From Nitrospira sp. (GTDB lineage: Bacteria > Nitrospirota > Nitrospiria > Nitrospirales > Nitrospiraceae), in NCBI GenBank assembly GCA_015904055.1, contig JABMDE010000071.1, forward strand, positions 7,890 to 18,302: DNA of 10,413 nt, read 5' to 3'. Positions 1 to 6,014 of the stretch are shown here, piece after piece. Below the pieces are notes generated by a model that was not told where the DNA came from, searched no databases, and worked only from the letters and a program-made list of their open reading frames with translations. The position numbers were made by a program, and so were the translations under genes. Each line of letters begins with the position of its first letter. Positions within the stretch are counted from its first letter, which is position 1.

Positions 1-1079
1 TCACCCGCCATGCGGCACTGGCCCTGGTCGTAATGGTCAGGAACTTTTGACACTTCAAGCGGGAGACCTTCGTCCGTTGCTCGACGGGTTGGTGCATAGT
101 CCTCCTCGAACCAGCGCGTTCGCATCTGTGCCAGGCGCCCCGTCTCTTCCAACCGGTACAGCAAGTTGTTAAGGAACCACTGCAGGCGCCTTTTTTCTTC
201 ACCGGTGACGATGGAAAAGGATTCTCGAGAGAGGATCAAGGGGGATCCGTCCGGCCGGTCAAGAAGCTGCCAGTCAGGCCAGACGCGCTTGGTCACATAG
301 TGGAGGATGGGGTGTTGGGTCAAAATGACGTCGATGTGCGGGTCCTTCGTTTCCACCGCGGCAGGGAGCGAATCACAGACCAACAACCGGATATTCCGAA
401 GATTGGTTTCTGCGTAGAGATGAGGAGTTCTTCGATTTTGCACAGCGACCGTCAAGCCGGATAAGCTTTCCTGAATGGCCGTCAGCGTATCGATCTGCCC
501 GCCCTGCTTGCGAAGCTGCGATCGGACGTTCTCGGCTATTTTCGGGTCGTGCGTCATGGCGCCAACCCCGCTGCCATGAAAATACGGAATGGACGACCAC
601 AGGCCTGAGGGGACTCCGCCGGGAACGTTCCCGCTGAACGACGAGACAAAAAGATCGAAACGCCCTTCATTCAGTCCGATGAAGAGATCACGGAATCTGG
701 TCAAATGCAACGTGGGCACGATGGGTTGCTGCCCGCCGCACTGGACGGTCAGCGCATCGGCTACTTCACGAATCAGCTCGACATCTAGGCCGGTCACCCG
801 AACGCCTTCGTCGGTATAGACGGCCGGAAATACAAAGGGGCGGAACGGTTCGACGGAAATGCCGACACGAATCTGCTTGTGGGCACAAATGGTCGATAGC
901 TCATCGCGGGTCAAGGGGTGGATCAATTCGACTGCGTCGAAGACCAGCCCGCATCCCGGCAGCAGAACGCTGAGTATTAAGAGAAACAGGATGGCGCTGC
1001 GGATGCCCGATCTCTCTCGGTCCTGGTGTCTATGACCACGAATGTCTCGCATGCCGCTGGAGGATTCCTCGATGTTCAT
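1..1079 (-). CDS. Substrate-binding lipoprotein, SBP_bac_3-like (copy B, 3' end off window)
   Basis: Probable periplasmic solute-binding lipoprotein of the amino-acid-binding family (SBP_bac_3 type). I translated the frame by hand: it is open from ATG at 1079 to the window edge, giving 359 codons with no stop. A hydrophobic signal (about residues 28-42) ends in a lipobox LPGC with Cys43 as the lipidation site. The first lobe follows with RVGISVEPF at about 71-79, GLDVELIREVADAL at about 97-110 and GRFDLFVSSFSG at about 139-150. After about residue 217 it continues through the second lobe, which its paralogue at 2153-2812 lacks. The start is 5 bp after the stop of the barrel gene at 1085, so translational coupling is likely; no strong ribosome site is visible. 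No permease or ATPase gene is in view, so this may be an orphan receptor rather than a transporter part. Ligand unknown. Confidence 0.8.
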   Translation of the reverse strand, partial: MNIEESSSGMRDIRGHRHQDRERSGIRSAILFLLILSVLLPGCGLVFDAVELIHPLTRDELSTICAHKQIRVGISVEPFRPFVFPAVYTDEGVRVTGLDVELIREVADALTVQCGGQQPIVPTLHLTRFRDLFIGLNEGRFDLFVSSFSGNVPGGVPSGLWSSIPYFHGSGVGAMTHDPKIAENVRSQLRKQGGQIDTLTAIQESLSGLTVAVQNRRTPHLYAETNLRNIRLLVCDSLPAAVETKDPHIDVILTQHPILHYVTKRVWPDWQLLDRPDGSPLILSRESFSIVTGEEKRRLQWFLNNLLYRLEETGRLAQMRTRWFEEDYAPTRRATDEGLPLEVSKVPDHYDQGQCRMAG

Positions 1080-1084
1080 CTTGT

Positions 1085-1702
1085 TCAGAGTCGAACGCCG
1101 ATGGTAAAGAGCCACTGGTCCGTTAAATCGGACTTGTTTTTGAAGTCAATTTCAAACCGCGAATACTGGAATCCCATATCCACTGACACTCCCAGCGCAA
1201 CGGGGAACCGGACTCCGACCTGGGCTCCATAAAGATATCCTGGAGAATTAGCATCTCTGCCGGGAAGCGTTCCCCCAATCAACGCGCCCACATACGGGAC
1301 CGCCCTGTCTTCCAGCGGCCCAAAAAGGAGATGCCGAATAATCCGATTGATTGGCTTGTTTTGGGGGAAATCTAACAAGTCAATGAAATTATTCCAGCGG
1401 GGGTTCAGGTACAGCGAATGCTGGTCGGTAATGAAAACCTGAGTGTGGGCGCTATAGTATTGATAGACGGTTCTCACCTCAAGAGGTCCGTAGCGCAGGG
1501 CGGTGAGGCCGGCTTGGACAGCGATTGCTCTCAACTGCGGGGCAAATGAGCGCTGATTGAACGACACGTCGAAATTGAACGGGCGAAGAGGAAAATATTC
1601 TGGAACCGCATCAATGGCCGACGCGCATGGAGGAAATGCCGTCGCCGAGAGGATTGCGACGAAGAAGAAAGCCGCGAGTGTTGGGTATCGACGGGTGTGC
1701 AA
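1085..1702 (-). CDS. Outer-membrane beta-barrel protein, unknown family (copy B)
   Basis: A 205-aa exported protein. A signal peptide (about residues 1-29: hydrophobic stretch around AAFFFVAILSA, cleavage after CASA) precedes a mature part rich in alternating amphipathic strands and aromatic residues. It ends in LFTIGVRL, the alternating pattern of an outer-membrane barrel C-terminus. I chose TTG at 1702, not an upstream codon, because the paralogue at 2818-3435 has a TTG at exactly the same place, both are 205 aa, both have a purine-rich ribosome site just upstream, and both have a promoter at the same distance. The two proteins are about 87% identical over the mature part by my count. The gene ends 5 bp before the binding-protein gene. 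I do not recognise the family; it lacks the His-x-Ser of PagL. Function unknown; a shared envelope role with the binding protein is inferred from context. Confidence 0.78.
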   Translation of the reverse strand: MHTRRYPTLAAFFFVAILSATAFPPCASAIDAVPEYFPLRPFNFDVSFNQRSFAPQLRAIAVQAGLTALRYGPLEVRTVYQYYSAHTQVFITDQHSLYLNPRWNNFIDLLDFPQNKPINRIIRHLLFGPLEDRAVPYVGALIGGTLPGRDANSPGYLYGAQVGVRFPVALGVSVDMGFQYSRFEIDFKNKSDLTDQWLFTIGVRL

Positions 1703-1752
1703 CCAATCCCCTGCCACAAGAGATCGACTCTGCTGATAACCGTGTCGTGGAG

Positions 1753-1781
1753 GGTATATCACCCGCGTCTGCCGGAGGCAA
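1753..1781 (-). promoter_or_regulatory. Sigma70-type promoter for barrel gene copy B
   Basis: On the minus strand, -35 TTGCCT (1781-1776), a 17-bp spacer and -10 TATACC (1758-1753). The start TTG is at 1702, giving an untranslated leader of about 44 nt. The equivalent place before barrel copy A has TTGCTG, 17 bp, TATATC, although the surrounding intergenic DNA is poorly conserved. That independent conservation is the main support. Confidence 0.55.
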
Positions 1782-1860
1782 GGTGCGGCGGGCGTAAACA
1801 TTTGGATAGGTACTAAGCGCGGGTGATGCAAGTATAACTACACACGATGAGCAGGTATTA

Positions 1861-2161
1861 CTACGAGCGACGCTCGGCGTTCGACGCCGTCCCCTGCCGT
1901 TTCGGCCGGAAGAAATCCTGCAACAGCGTCTGACTTTCTCTTTCCAACACACCGCCCGCTACCTCCACATGGTGGTTCAGCCGGCGCTCGGCGGGAATGT
2001 CGAAGATCGATCCACAGGCGCCGGCCTTTGGGTCCCAGGCGCCGAAGACCAGTCGTGCGATACGGGCTTGCACGATGGCGCCCGCGCACATGGGACAGGG
2101 CTCCAAAGTCACATAGAGCGTGGTGCCAGTGAGCCGCCAACTATGCAACAGCTCAGCCGCC
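1861..2161 (-). pseudogene. tadA 3' fragment (lacks catalytic HAE)
   Basis: The frame matches residues about 66-165 of the complete tRNA adenosine deaminase at 3567-4064, from the Ala-Ala-Glu before SWRL to the TAG stop at 1861. It keeps the PCPMC zinc cysteines but has lost the N-terminal half, including the HAE motif that supplies the zinc histidine and the catalytic glutamate, so it cannot be an active deaminase alone. Upstream the sequence switches at 2161/2162 to the truncated binding-protein gene, which reads in another frame and stops at 2153. A 95-aa frame could begin at TTG 2148. There are no internal stops or frameshifts, and in a 47-codon stretch most differences from the full gene are synonymous, which is unusual for old dead DNA. 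Confidence 0.88.
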
Positions 2162-2812
2162 TCTTCGATTTTGCACGGCGACCGTCAAGCCGGATAGGCT
2201 TTCCTGAATGGCCGTCAGCGTATCGATCTGCCCGCCCTGCTTGCGAAGCTGCGATCGGACCTTCTCGGCTATTGTCGGGTCGTGCGTCATGGCGCCAACC
2301 CCGCTGCCATGAAAATATGGAATGGACGACCACAAGCCTGAGGGGATTCCGCCGGGAACGTTCCCGCTGAACGACGAGACAAAAAGATCGAAACGCCCTT
2401 CATTCAGTCCAATGAAGAGATCACGGAATCTGGTCAGATGCAGTGTGGGTACGATGGGTTGCTGCCCGCCGCAATGGGCGGTCAGCGCGTCAGCCACTTC
2501 GCGAATCAGCTCGACATCCAGGCCGGTCACCCGAACGCCTTCGTCGGTATAGACGGCCGGAAACACAAAGGGGCGAAACGGTTCGACGGAAATGCCGACA
2601 CGAAGCTGCCTGTGGGCGCAAATGGTCGACAGCTCATCGCGGGTCAAGGGGTGGACCAATTCGACTGCGTCAAAGACCAGTCCGCATCCCGGCAGCAGCA
2701 GGCCAAGTATCACGAGCAACAGCACGGCGGCGCGAGCGCCCGATTTCCCTCGGTCGCGTGTGGCGTTCCCGCGACTGCCTTCCGCACCGCTGAAGGATCT
2801 CTTGATGGTCAT
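2153..2812 (-). pseudogene. Substrate-binding lipoprotein, 3'-truncated (copy A)
   Basis: Paralogue of the gene at 1-1079, same family and same lipobox (LPGC, Cys43). The two are colinear with a constant offset of 1733 bp and no indel. From ATG at 2812 it reads 219 codons; homology stops after about residue 217 (AVQNRR), where the DNA switches to the tadA fragment, and the frame ends two codons later at a TGA. It has the signal, the first lobe and part of the hinge region but lacks roughly 140 residues present in copy B, including most of the second lobe, so ligand binding is unlikely. The mature region is very close to copy B (about 95% nucleotide identity by eye) while the first 30 residues differ strongly. 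It starts 5 bp after the barrel gene stop at 2818. It may still be made as a truncated lipoprotein. Confidence 0.82.
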
Positions 2813-2817
2813 CGTGT

Positions 2818-3435
2818 TCAGAGCCGAAGGCCAATGGTAAAGAGCCATTGGTCCGTTAAATCGGACTTGCTTTTGAAGTCAATTTCAAACCGCGAATACT
2901 GGAATCCCATATCCACGGACACGCCCTGCGCAACGGGGAACCGGACCCCGACCTGGCCTCCATACAGATATCCCGGAGAAAGGTCATCCCGGCCGGGAAG
3001 CGTTCCCCCGAGTAGCGCGCCCACATATGGAACCGCCCGGTCTTCCAATGGTCCAAAGAGGAGATGCCGAATAATCCGATTAATGGGTTTGTGTCTGGGG
3101 AAATCCAACACATCAATGAAATTATTCCATCGGGGGTTCAGATACAACGAATGTTGGTCGGTCGTGAAGGTCTGGGTGTGGTGGCTATAGTATTGATAGA
3201 CCGTTCTCACCTCAAGAGGACCATAGCGAAGGGCGGTGATGCCGGTTTGGACGGCGAGCACCCTCGCCTGTGGCGCAAATGTTCGCTGATTGAACGAGAC
3301 ATCAATGTTGAATGGGCGAAGGGGGAACCATTCAGGAGTCGCCTCGATGGCCGACGCGCCAGGAGGAGACACCATTGCCGACAACGCAACGACGAAGAAG
3401 AAAGCCGCGGGTATAGGGAATTGCCGGATGGGCAA
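2818..3435 (-). CDS. Outer-membrane beta-barrel protein, unknown family (copy A)
   Basis: A 205-aa paralogue of the protein at 1085-1702, same length and layout: signal peptide ending at about PPGASA (residue 29), then a mature barrel-like region ending in LFTIGLRL. An AGGAGG ribosome site ends 4 nt before the TTG start at 3435. The frame is open much further upstream (to 4149), but that part overlaps tadA out of frame and is not coding. Most substitutions relative to copy B are conservative (Ile/Leu/Val, Ser/Thr), so both copies look maintained. It has its own promoter inside the gap after tadA and is followed 5 bp later by the truncated binding-protein gene, so its natural partner in this copy is damaged. 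Function unknown. Confidence 0.8.
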   Translation of the reverse strand: MPIRQFPIPAAFFFVVALSAMVSPPGASAIEATPEWFPLRPFNIDVSFNQRTFAPQARVLAVQTGITALRYGPLEVRTVYQYYSHHTQTFTTDQHSLYLNPRWNNFIDVLDFPRHKPINRIIRHLLFGPLEDRAVPYVGALLGGTLPGRDDLSPGYLYGGQVGVRFPVAQGVSVDMGFQYSRFEIDFKSKSDLTDQWLFTIGLRL

Positions 3436-3439
3436 CCAA

Positions 3440-3445
3440 CCTCCT
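3440..3445 (-). promoter_or_regulatory. Ribosome binding site fixing the TTG start of barrel copy A
   Basis: AGGAGG on the minus strand, 4 nt before TTG at 3435. The aligned sequence before copy B is AGGGGA at the same distance. This is the main reason for choosing TTG over the long upstream open frame. Confidence 0.6.
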
Positions 3446-3484
3446 GTCGGTCGGATCAACTCTCCTGGTAACGACGTTGTGGAT

Positions 3485-3513
3485 GATATAGCACCTGGAC
3501 CTTTCAACAGCAA
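3485..3513 (-). promoter_or_regulatory. Sigma70-type promoter for barrel gene copy A
   Basis: On the minus strand, -35 TTGCTG (3513-3508), a 17-bp spacer and -10 TATATC (3490-3485), about 50 bp before the TTG start. It matches the position and spacing of the promoter before copy B (1753-1781), while spacer and flanks differ. It would make barrel and binding-protein expression independent of tadA. Confidence 0.55.
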
Positions 3514-3566
3514 GGCCACCTTCCTGAGCGCTGGACAGGCGGCAGATGTGCCGAACGCTGGAGACG

Positions 3567-4064
3567 CTATGCGCGATGATCGTGCTTCGACGCCGTCGTC
3601 TGCCGTTTCGGCCGGAAGAATTCTCGTAGCAGTGTCTGGCTTTCCTTTTCCAAGATCCCGCCCACGACGTCGTCCACTCGATGATTGAGTCGGTGGTCGG
3701 AGGGGATGTCGAAGAGCGATCCACAGGCGCCCGCCTTCGGGTCCCAGGCGCCGAAGACGAGCCGTGGAATGCGGGATTGTACGATGGCGCCGGCACACAT
3801 GGGACAGGGTTCCAGCGTCACGTAGAGGGTGGTGTCGGTGAGCCGCCAGGAACTCAGCTGCTCGGCCGCCTTGCGAATAACGACGATCTCGGCGTGAGCC
3901 GTCGGGTCCTGCAAAGATTCCCGGAGGTTGTGCGCAGAGGCCAGCACCCGCCCCTCGTGTACGAGGACTGCGGCGATCGGCACTTCGCCGGCTGCTGGAG
4001 CCAGCGCCGCCTGCTGAAGAGCCATGTGCATGAACTGGAGATCGTGATCGTGTGGTTGTTGCAT
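3567..4064 (-). CDS. tadA: tRNA-specific adenosine deaminase TadA
   Basis: Cytoplasmic zinc enzyme that deaminates adenosine 34 (wobble position) of tRNA-Arg(ACG) to inosine. The 165 residues are a normal family length. Visible motifs: GEVPIAAVLV at about 26-35, Asn46, HAE at 57-59 (zinc His57, catalytic Glu59) and PCPMC at 86-90 (zinc Cys87 and Cys90), followed by the typical [12 protein letters not shown] and FDIP segments. ATG at 4064 is the first start in frame; no clear ribosome site precedes it, and Met12 or Met14 are possible alternatives that would still keep the domain. The gene stands about 240 bp after the anti-sigma gene and heads the duplicated locus. Since a tadA fragment without HAE follows at 1861-2161, this should be the working copy in this window. 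Confidence 0.95.
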   Translation of the reverse strand: MQQPHDHDLQFMHMALQQAALAPAAGEVPIAAVLVHEGRVLASAHNLRESLQDPTAHAEIVVIRKAAEQLSSWRLTDTTLYVTLEPCPMCAGAIVQSRIPRLVFGAWDPKAGACGSLFDIPSDHRLNHRVDDVVGGILEKESQTLLREFFRPKRQTTASKHDHRA

Positions 4065-4200
4065 GGGGGGCCGGATGGCGCGGGGTTAGTGTCTCTGTAG
4101 AGAATGCTAACATAGACGACCCCGGCTGGAACAGTTCTGTGTCTTGCATTCGCGCAGAAGTGAGCGCCGGCCGTCAAGCGTGTGTTTTTATCCGTGTTTG

Positions 4201-4262
4201 CGAGATACGCTTTACCGTTCGACAGGCTCACGGTCCTGAGCTGAGTCGAAGGACGAGATACG
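4201..4262. repeat. REP-like palindrome flanked by 9-bp direct repeats
   Basis: An imperfect hairpin lies between the anti-sigma and tadA genes. TTCGAC (4218-4223) pairs with GTCGAA (4245-4250) and GCTCA (4226-4230) pairs with TGAGC (4237-4241), with loop CGGTCC. It resembles the dispersed repeats of the type TTCGACaGGCTCA...TGAGC...GTCGAA known in many genomes. The 9-mer CGAGATACG flanks it at 4201-4209 and 4254-4262, like a target-site duplication around a 44-bp element. It could also stabilise or end the anti-sigma transcript, which stops at 4302. I see no other strong signal in the gap 4065-4301. Confidence 0.7.
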
Positions 4263-4301
4263 AGCGACGAAGACCGCAGCAGCGCTCATGAATCATGCGG
4301 G

Positions 4302-5291
4302 CTAGGGCAATTGACTGGACAGGTAGAGTGGACCTGAGGGTTCGGCGCGTCCGCCAGTCGGTTCGAGGCTGACGATAAATTTCTTGGCATTGGTGAAGTT
4401 GGGCAACGGTGTGGCGAACAAGTGAGAGGTTTCTCCGTTGCCCACCTGGAACATTCCCACGCTCAGCGGTTTCTCATATATAGCCCACACCTGATACGTC
4501 GCCCCATCCGGACAGGCGGGGAGATTGACGGAATAAAGCCAGGCTTTCTTCGTCTGGGCATCGAACAGGAACATGCCCGACGCGGGCGGTGCCATCGTTG
4601 TGCCGACCATAGAGATCGCTTTGACGTCTGGGGTACGCAGCAACAGACCCAGTTCATCCTGCGGCGCCCGCACCGGCGGTCCGTCCCGGAGCGCCAGTTG
4701 TGTCTGCGCGTCGTCCAATTCGGCCTCACGCTGGATCAGTTGGTTTTTCAGCGCTGCCAGGTCAGTCGTGTGGTGTTGGAGGTCATCCCGCGATGCCGTA
4801 AGCGATTGCTCGCGCTCAGCGAGGGCGGATCTGGTCCGGTCTAACTCAGTTTGTAGGTGAGCCAGTTTTGTCGTGTCCTCGGCTATTCGAGTATAGAAAT
4901 TCCATGCGAGGTAGCCACCGGCGAGGAGCGCGAGGAGGATCAGTCCTGCCATCCAGGCAAATGACGAAGCCGTGGATGACTCATCCGGCGGAAAAAGATG
5001 ATTCATCCATTCGCCGGGCTCGAGGCTTGGCTTGTTCGGTGGTTGAGTGATGGATTCTGCAGCGGCGGCCGGTGTCCGTGCCGCCATAATCTTGGCCTTG
5101 ATGACGCGGGGTGGCTGTGTGAGGGGAAGACTGAACGGGAGAAGAACGGCGACCGACTGATGTTCCTTGAGGGAGGTGTGGCACGTGAGACATCCGGAGA
5201 GTAAATGCGCCTCAAGCACTTGCCGTTCGGTCCGTTCCAGGGCGCCAACGGCGTACAAAGGGACCGCATCTTCCAATTCTTCGTGCGTCAT
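4302..5291 (-). CDS. RskA-type membrane anti-sigma factor
   Basis: Inner-membrane anti-sigma factor (329 aa) that should hold the ECF sigma factor encoded just upstream. Residues 1-45 form a short zinc-finger-like anti-sigma domain with His29, Cys34 and Cys37 (spacing H-x4-C-x2-C rather than the usual H-x3-C-x2-C). A Pro/Ala-rich linker leads to one membrane helix at about 111-131, a coiled coil at about 138-205, and an RskA C-terminal domain at about 216-329 (WLYSVNLPACPDGATYQVWAI, VSLEPTGG, PSGP) that would face the periplasm. The ATG at 5291 overlaps the original sigma stop in ATGA, so the pair was translationally coupled; a longer TTG start at 5312 is possible but less likely. Because the sigma gene is now frameshifted, coupling should be weakened. 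The long coiled coil between the membrane helix and the RskA domain is notable. Confidence 0.88.
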   Translation of the reverse strand: MTHEELEDAVPLYAVGALERTERQVLEAHLLSGCLTCHTSLKEHQSVAVLLPFSLPLTQPPRVIKAKIMAARTPAAAAESITQPPNKPSLEPGEWMNHLFPPDESSTASSFAWMAGLILLALLAGGYLAWNFYTRIAEDTTKLAHLQTELDRTRSALAEREQSLTASRDDLQHHTTDLAALKNQLIQREAELDDAQTQLALRDGPPVRAPQDELGLLLRTPDVKAISMVGTTMAPPASGMFLFDAQTKKAWLYSVNLPACPDGATYQVWAIYEKPLSVGMFQVGNGETSHLFATPLPNFTNAKKFIVSLEPTGGRAEPSGPLYLSSQLP

Positions 5292-5897
5292 ATCGAGCCG
5301 GCCTGCTCCCAATAGCCGCGCAATGCGTCGTGTAGTTTGGACATGCCCAGTTTGATGCGTGTTTTCACGGTATCCAGCGGCTCATTGAGCCGCGCTGCGA
5401 TTTCCGCCCTGGACAGTCCCTCATAATAGGCCAGTTCCCTGCTGTTGAGGTCGCGGCAAATCAGTCCATGCCTTGCTGACCAGGCTCCCGAGTTCTTGAT
5501 CCGCGTGCGATCCCAATGGGTTGGAACTCTGGTCTGCGCCGGCCGGGGCCAACAAGCTCGTGTGCAGTTCGCCGGCTTGGTGCTGGGGGCGCGCGCCGCG
5601 CAGGTGCAATCGGTCTATGGCACGACTGTGTGTCAGGGTGATGAGCCACGCGATTGGCGTGCCTCGTCCGACGTCGTAGCGCGCGACCTTTCTCCAGATT
5701 TCGAGATAGACCTCTTGCAGAAGTTCTGCGGCGTCCTCACGGCTGCCGAGAATCCGTATGGCCAGGCTGTAGAGCAATGTACAGGATTGGTCGTAGAGCT
5801 GGCTGAAGGCCTGGTGGTCTCCCTTCGCCACGCGGGCCATCAGTTTGGGATCAATGGTCGATGCCGCGAGCGGTGCCTGTTGTAATGGACCATCCAT
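5288..5897 (-). pseudogene. ECF sigma factor, SigK-like, frameshifted before region 4
   Basis: Region 2 is intact: GDHQAFSQLYDQ, an ILGSREDAAELLQEVYLEIW core and a PIAWLITLTHSRAIDRL segment. The frame then reads LPRPQQQ and ends abruptly at a TGA at 5421. The missing region 4 is encoded in another frame from 5437 to 5288: ELAYYEGLSRAEIAARL, then EPLDTVKTRIKLGMSKL, ending QAGSI and TGA in an ATGA overlap with the anti-sigma start. Family members have about two more residues between the Gln run and ELAYY, so a loss of 5 nt near 5438/5439 explains both frame and spacing. A frame is open to TTG 5942, but a promoter -10 ends only 2 bp before that codon, so I prefer ATG 5897. Without region 4 the product should not recognise a -35 element. 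A base-call or assembly error is the main alternative. Confidence 0.82.
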
Positions 5898-5944
5898 AGC
5901 GGTCGTCTGTCCGGTGCGAAGATCCGAGTTTGTCAACGACAAGA

Positions 5945-5973
5945 ACTATATACCTACCGGATGGATCGGGCAA
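5945..5973 (-). promoter_or_regulatory. Candidate promoter of the sigma/anti-sigma operon
   Basis: On the minus strand, -35 TTGCCC (5973-5968), a 17-bp spacer and -10 TATAGT (5950-5945). Transcription would begin near 5937, giving a leader of about 38 nt to ATG 5897. It resembles the TTGCyn-N17-TATA promoters of the two barrel genes and looks like a housekeeping rather than an ECF-type promoter. Confidence 0.45.
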
Positions 5974-6014
5974 AAGGATATGTGAAATACGAATGGATGC
6001 TCGGTCGCGGAATG

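Larger units (their letters stand above)
429..2161. repeat. Tandem duplication, copy B (~1.73 kb)
   Basis: Second copy of the tadA'-barrel-binding-protein' unit described for 2162-3870. At its low-coordinate end it continues without a break into the unique 3' part of the binding-protein gene. At its high-coordinate end it is joined to copy A. Identity to copy A is uneven: about 95% in the binding-protein core, intermediate in the barrel gene, about 80% in tadA (hand estimates). Confidence 0.88.
2162..3870. repeat. Tandem duplication, copy A (~1.7 kb)
   Basis: This segment runs, in transcription order, from within tadA (codon about 66) through barrel copy A into the middle of the binding-protein gene. 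It is repeated at about 429-2161. Offsets are constant at 1733 bp through the binding-protein and barrel genes and drop to 1706-1709 bp in tadA because of indels between tadA and the barrel gene. Only one base (T at 2162) is shared by both parents at the junction, so the join was not driven by homology. Confidence 0.88.

Noticed and set aside
1838..2140. Alternative-frame open reading frames over the tadA fragment
   Set aside because: They mirror the same shadow frame seen over intact tadA and have no independent start signals; conservation follows the tadA frame.
2438..3190. 250-aa plus-strand open frame opposite the binding-protein and barrel genes
   Set aside because: Antisense to two well-supported genes, with low-complexity Arg/Ser-rich composition; no protein-like features.
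2818..4149. 443-aa open frame covering barrel copy A and running through tadA
   Set aside because: The upstream part is tadA read in another frame on the same strand. Only the part after TTG 3435 shows a signal peptide, ribosome site and a paralogue of equal length.
4065..4200. Promoter for tadA (TTGACG near the middle of the gap)
   Set aside because: No acceptable -10 lies 16-18 bp downstream of the TTGACG.
5430..5445. Programmed ribosomal frameshift in the sigma gene
   Set aside because: CAGCAGGGAAC contains no good slippery heptamer and no obvious downstream structure, and the linker would be two residues short; a deletion explains more.
5421..5942. A complete 173-aa sigma factor
   Set aside because: The last residues are out-of-frame and region 4 is missing; the true C-terminus is found in another frame up to the anti-sigma overlap.
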